Origin: Candidatus Woesearchaeota archaeon
GTDB lineage: Archaea; Nanobdellota; Nanobdellia; SCGC-AAA011-G17; JACPNG01
Assembly: GCA_018303705.1 (NCBI GenBank)
Contig: JAGVXQ010000019.1
Location: 1-10,879 of the forward strand
Direction of reading: 5' to 3'
Length of the DNA: 10,879 nucleotides
Notes under the pieces: generated by a model
What the model was told of the DNA's origin: nothing
What the model saw: the letters and a program-made list of their open reading frames with translations, nothing else
Databases searched by the model: none
Position numbers and translations under genes: made by a program
Shown here: positions 6,293 through 10,879 of the stretch, one piece after another
Layout of the letters: each line of letters opens with the position of its first letter
How positions within the stretch are numbered: the first letter of the stretch is position 1

Positions 6293-7093
6293 ATGAATAC
6301 GAACAGCTGCAAGACACTGGAGTCTTTTGTCAGGGTTTTTGAAAATGTTTCAGGCATGATAAAAAGCAAGAATCCTAATTGCATTCTAGCCCCGATGTTT
6401 GGCGCAGTGCCTTTTATAGACATATTAAACATAGTTGATGAAGAATTTCCAAACGAGAAGGTTGAGTATGTTCCTGCTTCAAATAAAGTATATCGGGTAA
6501 GGGAAGTTTTAAGGAGCGTATTCTTTAACCTAATTGATGCATATGCCCCGAATGGTGGCCAGTTTCTTTCTCTGGACGAAGTAGTAAGCGGTAATTCTAT
6601 TCAAAGGGTCTACAAGCAATTCGAAGCAGCCAGGATTAACTATGCCAACAAAAAAACCGTTGAAACATATGGCTTAGACACAGACTTTAAGCTGAAGCAA
6701 GTAATGGATTTCAGGGATTCCATACTGAACTCAATAATCTACAACAGTATAGGAATAATCGACCCTAAAATGGAACGCACAAAAAAAGCCATGAACCCTG
6801 CCTATCATTTGCTGGTTGAAAGTGGCATTGTAATTCCAGTTAAAACAGATGGCATTATAACTATGGATGATACAAAATTCTTCCCTGCAAAATACAAAAC
6901 TGAAAAAGATGACCAGGGAAACATGGCTTACCTGCCTGTTGTGCAATCTTTCGATGTCAGCAGCACATACATAGATTTCTTGAAGAGTGTTGCAGGGATT
7001 TTGGGCAAGGATCCAGGAGATGTTACATTAAGGAATATGGGCAAGATAAGGGATTCCTACAGATGGGTTCCAGAGAATTTAAGAAAACTATAA
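6293..7093 (+). CDS. Phosphoribosyltransferase-fold-like protein, specific function unknown
   Basis: A 266-residue soluble protein with no certain family name. Two segments suggest a type I phosphoribosyltransferase fold. One is the strand-loop CILAPMFGAVPFIDIL at residues 30-45, which resembles the early substrate loop. The other is GQFLSLDEVVSGNSIQRVY at 89-107, which resembles a PRPP loop (strand, acidic pair D95-E96, then SGNS). The C-terminal half (about 110-266) matches nothing I recognise; it is rich in Lys and Asp and ends YRWVPENLRKL. The start is the ATG at 6293, set by the TATA box; an ATG at 6288 reads only two codons. It is divergent from RubisCO. A role in nucleotide or PRPP metabolism is plausible but inferred. 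It could instead be a regulator or nucleic-acid-linked protein using a degenerate PRTase fold. Confidence 0.7.
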   Translation: MNTNSCKTLESFVRVFENVSGMIKSKNPNCILAPMFGAVPFIDILNIVDEEFPNEKVEYVPASNKVYRVREVLRSVFFNLIDAYAPNGGQFLSLDEVVSGNSIQRVYKQFEAARINYANKKTVETYGLDTDFKLKQVMDFRDSILNSIIYNSIGIIDPKMERTKKAMNPAYHLLVESGIVIPVKTDGIITMDDTKFFPAKYKTEKDDQGNMAYLPVVQSFDVSSTYIDFLKSVAGILGKDPGDVTLRNMGKIRDSYRWVPENLRKL

Positions 7094-7134
7094 TCATCTT
7101 AACAACATTCTTGGCAGCTCATTGACATCATTTG

Positions 7135-7737
7135 CTATGAAATAGGCTTGTATTTCAATATCTCCTTAATCTTTGCAAGCCCTGTCAACACAGATATTGC
7201 CCCCACCTTTGCTTTTTTCGCAGCCATTATGTCATATACGCTGTCTCCAACCATGAACTTTGCTTTGATGTGCGACAAATGCTCTGCCTTGAATATTTCA
7301 TCTGGATATGGCTTGCTGTGCTCGACATCTTCCTTGCCTATTATGTAATCAAATGCATTTCTTCTTATGTTGGCACTTTTAAGCAAAAAATTTATTTCTT
7401 TGTGAATGCAATTCGACACCAATGCAATCTTGTATTTCTTCCTTAGCAACCTTAAGGTTTTATCGGCATGGCCTATCTGCCTTGCATGTTTTGCCGTTAA
7501 CCTAAGAAAATGGTGATGGTCATTTACTACATTGTTTATTGCGTCGCTTCTCAATTTAGGAAAAAGCATTTTCACAATGTCATGCGCATGCCTTCCATTA
7601 AGCAACGGCTCTATTTTCTTTGCATTTATTTTCTTCAGATTATTTTTCTTGAACGCCAGCTCAAAGGCCATTACATGCGCCTTGTTCGAGCTTATCAAAG
7701 TGTTGTCAAGATCAAAGCATATCAAATCCTTGTCCAT
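7135..7737 (-). CDS. HAD-superfamily hydrolase, phosphoglycolate phosphatase-like
   Basis: A 200-residue HAD phosphatase (subfamily IA-like) that hydrolyses a small phosphomonoester with Mg2+. All four motifs are present: nucleophile and acid/base D9 and D11 (FDLDNT), S108 (ALVSNC), K142 (HSKPYPD) and D165/D169 (MVGDSVYDIMAAKKA). Residues about 16-85 form the helical cap that sets specificity. The closest functional analogues are phosphoglycolate phosphatases and beta-phosphoglucomutase-like enzymes. The gene follows ribose-1,5-bisphosphate isomerase by 36 nt with a good GGTGG ribosome-binding site 5 nt before the ATG. A hairpin and T-tract lie between the two genes. With RubisCO nearby, 2-phosphoglycolate is an attractive substrate, but a pentose (bis)phosphate or nucleotide is equally possible from sequence. 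Confidence 0.88.
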   Translation of the reverse strand: MDKDLICFDLDNTLISSNKAHVMAFELAFKKNNLKKINAKKIEPLLNGRHAHDIVKMLFPKLRSDAINNVVNDHHHFLRLTAKHARQIGHADKTLRLLRKKYKIALVSNCIHKEINFLLKSANIRRNAFDYIIGKEDVEHSKPYPDEIFKAEHLSHIKAKFMVGDSVYDIMAAKKAKVGAISVLTGLAKIKEILKYKPIS

Positions 7738-7742
7738 TTATT

Positions 7743-7747
7743 CCACC
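7743..7747 (-). promoter_or_regulatory. Ribosome-binding site of the HAD gene
   Basis: Minus-strand GGTGG, 5 nt before the ATG at 7737. Its presence fits a downstream operon gene translated from an internal site, unlike the leaderless first genes. Confidence 0.55.
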
Positions 7748-7750
7748 GAT

Positions 7751-7791
7751 TAAAAAAGAAGGGGGATTGTTTCTTAGCGATCTAATCCCCC
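7751..7791 (-). terminator. Hairpin plus T-tract between the isomerase and HAD genes
   Basis: On the minus strand GGGGGATT (7791-7784) pairs perfectly with AATCCCCC (7768-7761), an 8-bp stem with a 15-nt loop. It is followed at once by TTCTTTTTTA (7760-7751). The 5' arm is in the last codons of the isomerase gene and the stop codon is in the loop. The layout is that of an intrinsic terminator; archaeal RNA polymerase also stops at T-tracts. It could be a partial terminator or attenuator that lowers HAD expression, or an mRNA-stabilising stem. Confidence 0.6.
7770..7785. repeat. 16-bp direct repeat, copy 1 (end of isomerase gene)
   Basis: TTTCTTAGCGATCTAA, identical to 8637-8652. On the minus strand it encodes the terminal Leu-Asp-Arg-stop of the isomerase. 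It holds a short inverted repeat (TTAG-CGAT-CTAA) and lies mostly in the loop of the hairpin described at 7751-7791. Confidence 0.8.
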
Positions 7792-8604
7792 CATCACCTC
7801 TCCTTGGATCCAAGGATAATGAACCTTCACCTGCTTTATAAATTCTCTTGGGCTATATATGCCTATCTCGGATATTATTTTTGTAATATTTTCCATGTCG
7901 ATGGCTTCAAATGCATAATTTTTTACTTTGATCTTGTTTATCTTGGTATTCCAAATCTCTTTTCCATGCCTTTCTTCTATTTTAGTCTCGACATCGTCAT
8001 ACTTCCATGAGTCAGCGCAAACATAAACAGGAACCCCATAGGACCTAGCAATCTTCGCGAATATTCCGGAGCCAATCTTGTTTATCACATGCTTGTTTGT
8101 TATTGAATCAGCGCCTATCACCATCATATCAGCTTCCCTTAACGCATATCCTGCGCCAGAATCAACAAAATGCCTTACTTTTATTCCTGCTTTGGCCAAC
8201 TCTGTTGCTGTCATCCTTCCTTGATACCTTGGCCTTGTCTCTGTATTGCAAACAATAAACTTCTTTGTTTTTTTAGCTTCTTTTAAAACATCAACCACGC
8301 TCGATGAATGGCAATGCGTATACACAACAGAATTATTCCTTATCAAGCCAGACCCGATTTTTGCTATCTTTAGTTGTGCCTCATCAAAATGCCTTAGCGC
8401 AACCTTTCCAAGCCCTCTTGGGTCTTTCCTAGAAAATTTTATTGCATTCTTAAGCAATGGCTCTGTTGCTCTCAGGCTCAAAAGCCTCTTTGCAGAATTC
8501 CTGTCATGCCTCATCATGAACGCTTTTATTCCATGCCTAGCTACATTCTCAGCACCCTGTATCTTCAGCTCTTTTATGTTTTTGCATATCTTCTCAAAAT
8601 TCAT
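7774..8604 (-). CDS. Ribose-1,5-bisphosphate isomerase (e2b2 / eIF2B-alpha-like family)
   Basis: Converts ribose 1,5-bisphosphate from AMP phosphorylase into ribulose 1,5-bisphosphate for RubisCO. The 276-residue protein has the eIF2B-alpha/delta-like fold: a helical N-terminal part (about 1-85) and a Rossmann-like C-terminal part. The two residues known to be catalytic in the Thermococcus enzyme are both present: Cys98 in VYTHCHSS and Asp166 in VIGADSI. The neighbouring TETRPRYQGRMTATELA and INKIGSG motifs also match that family rather than methylthioribose-1-phosphate isomerase or a true initiation factor subunit. It is slightly shorter than the roughly 320-residue Thermococcus protein, mainly at the C-terminus, which ends VMGGLDR. 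It is first in a unit with the HAD gene and has a leaderless promoter just behind the cyclophilin stop codon. Confidence 0.9.
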   Translation of the reverse strand: MNFEKICKNIKELKIQGAENVARHGIKAFMMRHDRNSAKRLLSLRATEPLLKNAIKFSRKDPRGLGKVALRHFDEAQLKIAKIGSGLIRNNSVVYTHCHSSSVVDVLKEAKKTKKFIVCNTETRPRYQGRMTATELAKAGIKVRHFVDSGAGYALREADMMVIGADSITNKHVINKIGSGIFAKIARSYGVPVYVCADSWKYDDVETKIEERHGKEIWNTKINKIKVKNYAFEAIDMENITKIISEIGIYSPREFIKQVKVHYPWIQGEVMGGLDR

Positions 8605-8625
8605 AATATTACTATCCTCAGTTTA

Positions 8626-8633
8626 TATTTAAA
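8626..8633 (-). promoter_or_regulatory. TATA box for the isomerase-HAD unit
   Basis: Minus-strand TTTAAATA centred 25-26 nt before the isomerase ATG at 8604. It begins only 7 nt after the cyclophilin stop codon and next to copy 2 of the 16-bp repeat. Confidence 0.7.
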
Positions 8634-8636
8634 GTT

Positions 8637-8652
8637 TTTCTTAGCGATCTAA
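8637..8652. repeat. 16-bp direct repeat, copy 2 (end of cyclophilin gene)
   Basis: TTTCTTAGCGATCTAA, identical to 7770-7785, again encoding the terminal Leu-Asp-Arg-stop of the minus-strand gene (cyclophilin). With one more base on its right it forms CTTAG-CGAT-CTAAG. The flanking bases of the two copies differ on both sides. Confidence 0.8.
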
Positions 8653-9225
8653 GGATGCCTTGTGTCTATCTCGCAGAATCTCGGCTTTTATTATCCTGAT
8701 ATCTTCTAATGGCCTGTCATTTGCATCAGTTTCAACATTTCCTATCTTGTCTACAACATCCATGCCTCTTGCGACCCTACCAAAAACAGGATGCTTGCCG
8801 TCAAGATAGTTGTTATCAACAAGGTTTATGAAGAATTGGCTTCCACCTGTATTCGGACCAGCATTCGCCATCGCTATTGTGCCGCGATTATTTGCATTGT
8901 TATTTGTAAACTCATCCTTTATCGTATACCCTGGCCCACCCTTTCCAGTCCCTGTTGGGTCTCCACCCTGTACCATGAAATCGTTAATTACCCTATGAAA
9001 TATAATTCCATCATAGAAACCAGATTTAACAAGCTTTTCGAAATTGCTTGTTGTTATTGGCATGTTTTCATAAAGCTCTATCTCTATGTCCCCCACAGTT
9101 GTCTTTAACAAAATACTTTTATTATTTGATGAACCCTCTTTTTTTTCCATATTATACACCGCACCTATAATGATTAACCCTCCTATTATTATGATTGCAG
9201 ATATTATAATCTTCTTGGACACCAT
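8641..9225 (-). CDS. Membrane-anchored cyclophilin-type peptidyl-prolyl cis-trans isomerase
   Basis: Catalyses cis-trans isomerisation of X-Pro bonds in protein folding. The 194-residue protein has an N-terminal hydrophobic anchor at about 6-24, so the enzyme domain probably faces outside the cell. The cyclophilin core covers about 38-185: R78 and F83/Q86 in FHRVINDFMVQGGDP, then GTGKGGPGY, MANAGPNTGGSQFFI with the active-site Phe, and YLDGKHPVFGRV with H145. The Trp that contacts cyclosporin in human CypA is Tyr140 here, as in many prokaryotic members. A short basic tail (RDRHKASLDR) follows the domain. The gene is monocistronic from a leaderless promoter. Its 3' end carries the 16-bp repeat shared with the isomerase gene. 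Confidence 0.92.
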   Translation of the reverse strand: MVSKKIIISAIIIIGGLIIIGAVYNMEKKEGSSNNKSILLKTTVGDIEIELYENMPITTSNFEKLVKSGFYDGIIFHRVINDFMVQGGDPTGTGKGGPGYTIKDEFTNNNANNRGTIAMANAGPNTGGSQFFINLVDNNYLDGKHPVFGRVARGMDVVDKIGNVETDANDRPLEDIRIIKAEILRDRHKASLDR

Positions 9226-9246
9226 AAACCTTGAATTTGGAAATAA

Positions 9247-9254
9247 TATATAAA
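9247..9254 (-). promoter_or_regulatory. TATA box for the cyclophilin gene
   Basis: Minus-strand TTTATATA centred 25-26 nt before the ATG at 9225, consistent with leaderless transcription. Confidence 0.65.
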
Positions 9255-9318
9255 GCTATTTATTCCATGTGGGGCGAATAGCCCAAGTTTGTTGATAGAA
9301 GCTTAACCGTGCATGAAA

Positions 9319-10017
9319 TCAGAACAATTCCTCTTTTATATTTTCATCCTTTACTCCAAGGTTTCTTAGCATGCTAACTATGCTATGCCCGAATTCAACA
9401 CGCCCTGAAACAAAAAACCTCTCCCCTCCCTTTATTATGCTTCTTAGCAGCTCTTCATTTATCCTTCCTGTCTTTCCATTCCAATCAAATCCAGTTGGCC
9501 TTGTTATGGTCACAATATACTTGAAATTCTCGTTGTTTTCCTGTATTCTTAGCATCTCTTCCCTGAAAAGCATGTCATTTGGCGTCTTGCAGCTGTGCAG
9601 CATAATAACATTGACATTAATCCCCTTTTCAATAATATACCTTGCCATGCTCATCAACGGCGCTATCCCGCACCCCGCGCTTATAAGCACAACACCATTG
9701 CTGCCATCGTTATAAATGAACTTGCCATATGGCCCATCCATGTCAATCGAATCCCCAACATTGGCATTGTCATACATGTAATTCGAAAAAATCCCATTTT
9801 CAACTCTCTTTATTGTAAGGTCTATGCTTTTCTTGTTCAATGGAGATGATGATATTGAATACGCTCTCCTCACTAGCTTCCCATCTATCATTTTATTGGC
9901 CATGATGAAATGCCCAGGCAAAAAATCAAGATTATGCCCATTTAGCGCAAACCTAAATGTCTTTGTATCATGTGTTTCGTCTATCTTTTCAATAAGCCTC
10001 AATGCAAACCTTGCCAT
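9319..10017 (-). CDS. Ferredoxin/flavodoxin-NADP+ reductase-family flavoprotein
   Basis: A 232-residue cytosolic oxidoreductase that moves electrons between NAD(P)H and a partner through FAD. The N-terminal FAD-binding barrel (about 1-100) shows LPGHFIMA, the FAD motif RAYSIS (51-56) and GPYGKF (95-100). The C-terminal nucleotide-binding domain shows GCGIAPLMSMARYI (115-128) and closes with the usual KDENIKEELF. The Cys-Gly that normally opens the last motif is S204-G205 here (FFVSGR), removing the Cys often near the flavin. There is no fused 2Fe-2S or haem domain, and no partner gene is adjacent. Its electron partner is therefore unknown. It shares a bidirectional promoter region with the small membrane-protein pair on the right. 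Confidence 0.87.
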   Translation of the reverse strand: MARFALRLIEKIDETHDTKTFRFALNGHNLDFLPGHFIMANKMIDGKLVRRAYSISSSPLNKKSIDLTIKRVENGIFSNYMYDNANVGDSIDMDGPYGKFIYNDGSNGVVLISAGCGIAPLMSMARYIIEKGINVNVIMLHSCKTPNDMLFREEMLRIQENNENFKYIVTITRPTGFDWNGKTGRINEELLRSIIKGGERFFVSGRVEFGHSIVSMLRNLGVKDENIKEELF

Positions 10018-10039
10018 AAACCACTAATCTAAGGAAACA

Positions 10040-10047
10040 TATTTAAA
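10040..10047. promoter_or_regulatory. Near-palindromic TATA box apparently serving both directions
   Basis: The plus strand reads TATTTAAA and the minus strand TTTAAATA, around a perfect ATTTAAAT palindrome (10041-10048). Its centre lies 25-26 nt from the + ATG at 10069 and 26-27 nt from the - ATG at 10017. No better separate TATA box is visible in the 51-nt gap. Confidence 0.65.
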
Positions 10048-10068
10048 TCTAACTAAATATCAAGCCAC

Positions 10069-10425
10069 ATGCCCCACTTAAAGCAAATTTTTTTGTCAGT
10101 AATATTGGTTGTAATCGCAGAGCTTTCATTGAAAACCGGCGTGAAAAACCTGGTCTTTTCGCATGTCAACCTGAAAGCCTTCTTCATAAGTGCATTCTCG
10201 AGCCCATTCGTAATAATTGGTTTTATTTTGATAGCCTTGAGCTCTATAATCTGGATAGCTACATTGTCAAAAACAGACCTCAGCTATGCATACCCATTTG
10301 TCTCAGCAGGCTATGTTATAACAGCAATACTCTCAGTAATAATATTCAGCGAGCATTCATCATTGCTTAAATGGACAAGCATCGCAGTGATAAGTTGCGG
10401 AGTTTTTTTGATGTCGAAGAGCTAA
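10069..10425 (+). CDS. Small four-helix SMR/EamA-type membrane protein, first of pair
   Basis: A 118-residue protein with four predicted membrane spans at about 7-25, 45-67, 73-93 and 98-116. It has the drug/metabolite-transporter half-size layout of SMR (EmrE-like) and ArnE/ArnF proteins. The family-like region is SYAYPFVSAGYVITAILSV followed by a short loop with Glu (SEHSSLLKW) and GVFLMSKS. An early membrane Glu (E18, in VIAELSLKTG) sits where SMR proteins carry their essential Glu. Members export cationic compounds or flip lipid-linked sugars as homo- or heterodimers. It ends 2 nt before the second gene, so the two are probably made together as a heterodimer. Substrate unknown. Confidence 0.8.
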   Translation: MPHLKQIFLSVILVVIAELSLKTGVKNLVFSHVNLKAFFISAFSSPFVIIGFILIALSSIIWIATLSKTDLSYAYPFVSAGYVITAILSVIIFSEHSSLLKWTSIAVISCGVFLMSKS

Positions 10426-10427
10426 AA

Positions 10428-10787
10428 ATGTCACTAATATTGTTGTTCACAAGCATAATTTTTTCGGTAGCAGGCCAGCTTCTGATAAAGCATGGCATGA
10501 ACAAGTCAGGAAAGCTTTACTTAACCAAGGAGCCATTAGTTTCAATCAAGAAGATAATCACAAACAAGTTCGTTGTTCTTGGGTTCATGAGCTATGGAAT
10601 CAGCGCAATTGTCTGGCTCATAGTATTGAACAAAATGCCATTGAGCCTGGCATATCCCTTAGTTAGCTCATCTTACATACTCATAGCAATATTTTCTACG
10701 CTTTTTTTCAAGGAAAAAATTCCTTCATTAAGGTGGCTTAGCATGGCAATAATAATTATAGGCATAATTTTGTTATCCAATAGTTAA
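10428..10787 (+). CDS. Small four-helix SMR/EamA-type membrane protein, second of pair
   Basis: A 119-residue paralogue-like partner of the preceding gene with the same four-span layout and the same landmarks: SLAYPLVSSSYILIAIFSTLFFKE, then LRWLSMAIIIIGIILLSNS. Where the first protein has a membrane Glu near residue 18, this one has Gln (SVAGQLLIKHG), so the two halves are not equivalent. That fits an asymmetric ArnE/ArnF-like or paired-SMR heterodimer. It also has a longer polar loop (about 27-43) after the first helix. I start it at the ATG at 10428, just after the upstream TAA. An in-frame ATG at 10371 would add 19 polar residues encoded inside the first gene, and seems unlikely. Confidence 0.8.
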   Translation: MSLILLFTSIIFSVAGQLLIKHGMNKSGKLYLTKEPLVSIKKIITNKFVVLGFMSYGISAIVWLIVLNKMPLSLAYPLVSSSYILIAIFSTLFFKEKIPSLRWLSMAIIIIGIILLSNS

Positions 10788-10798
10788 TACGCAACCTA

Positions 10799-10806
10799 TT
10801 TATACA
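10799..10806 (+). promoter_or_regulatory. TATA box for the partial gene at the right edge
   Basis: TTTATACA centred 25-26 nt before the ATG at 10828, the same leaderless spacing as the other promoters here. Confidence 0.55.
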
Positions 10807-10827
10807 TAAATAAAAGAAATATTAACA

Positions 10828-10879
10828 ATGGTACTGGAATCCTTGATAACAGCTGTAAAGGCAGAGCAGAAACCAACCA
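10828..10879 (+). CDS. Start of a gene cut by the right edge, possibly SpoIIM-like membrane protein
   Basis: Only 17 codons are visible (MVLESLITAVKAEQKPT), open to the window edge. The ATG is supported by a TATA box at leaderless distance. A cytosolic start of the form MVLESL...KAE.KP is reminiscent of archaeal SpoIIM/DUF95-type membrane proteins, but so few residues cannot establish a family. The next several hundred bases of the contig would settle it. Confidence 0.5.
   Translation, partial: MVLESLITAVKAEQKPT

Noticed and set aside
6288..6296. Two-codon mini-ORF (ATG GCA TGA) before the PRTase-like gene
   Set aside because: The TATA box places the transcription start at about 6293, downstream of this ATG, so it is probably not transcribed.
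9265..9285. Short GGGC-GAATA-GCCC inverted repeat in the gap after the reductase gene
   Set aside because: The stem is only about 4 bp and no T-tract follows on either strand, so it is too weak to call a terminator or RNA gene.
10371..10427. N-terminal extension of the second SMR-like protein
   Set aside because: The extra residues are polar and fully overlap the first gene; the ATG at 10428 right after the upstream stop gives a normal SMR N-terminus.

Overview
The window looks like a compact, AT-rich archaeal chromosome, most likely from a DPANN-type lineage; the phylum cannot be fixed from sequence alone. Four things point that way. Nearly every gene has an archaeal TATA box about 25-30 nt upstream of its start codon, which implies leaderless or nearly leaderless mRNAs. 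The few genes with a Shine-Dalgarno site use GGTG-type motifs. The enzyme set is typical of archaea: AMP phosphorylase, ribose-1,5-bisphosphate isomerase and a form III-type RubisCO. Convergent stop codons almost touch. I see no rRNA, tRNA, CRISPR array, IS element or phage gene, and no gene-free stretch longer than 300 bases.

Layout, left to right. 1-538 (-) is the N-terminal part of AMP phosphorylase, cut by the window edge; its start overlaps an AI-2E-type membrane transporter (528-1538, -). An orotate phosphoribosyltransferase-like gene follows (1589-2314, -), then a secreted, membrane-anchored Cys-rich protein (2442-2969, +). Next come an acidic zinc-finger protein (2975-3277, -) and a hemerythrin-cupin operon (3372-4210, +). 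An unrecognised anchored protein (4211-4795, -) lies downstream of RubisCO (4893-6176, -). Divergent from RubisCO is a phosphoribosyltransferase-like protein (6293-7093, +). A HAD phosphatase (7135-7737, -) sits downstream of ribose-1,5-bisphosphate isomerase (7774-8604, -). A membrane-anchored cyclophilin (8641-9225, -) and a flavin reductase (9319-10017, -) follow. The right end has two tandem small SMR/EamA-type membrane proteins (10069-10787, +) and the first codons of another gene (10828 onward, +).

The metabolic core is the archaeal AMP (pentose-bisphosphate) pathway. AMP phosphorylase splits NMPs into base and ribose 1,5-bisphosphate, the isomerase makes ribulose 1,5-bisphosphate, and RubisCO adds CO2 to give two 3-phosphoglycerates. 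All three enzymes lie within about 9 kb on the same strand but in separate transcription units. The HAD phosphatase next to the isomerase could remove 2-phosphoglycolate or a sugar phosphate; that is inference.

The most unusual points are: a RubisCO frame with no ATG, GTG or TTG at its natural N-terminus but an ATT codon correctly spaced behind a GGTGAT site; a 16-bp direct repeat bracketing the isomerase gene; a strong hairpin plus T-tract between isomerase and HAD genes; and one near-palindromic TATA box apparently serving two divergent genes.
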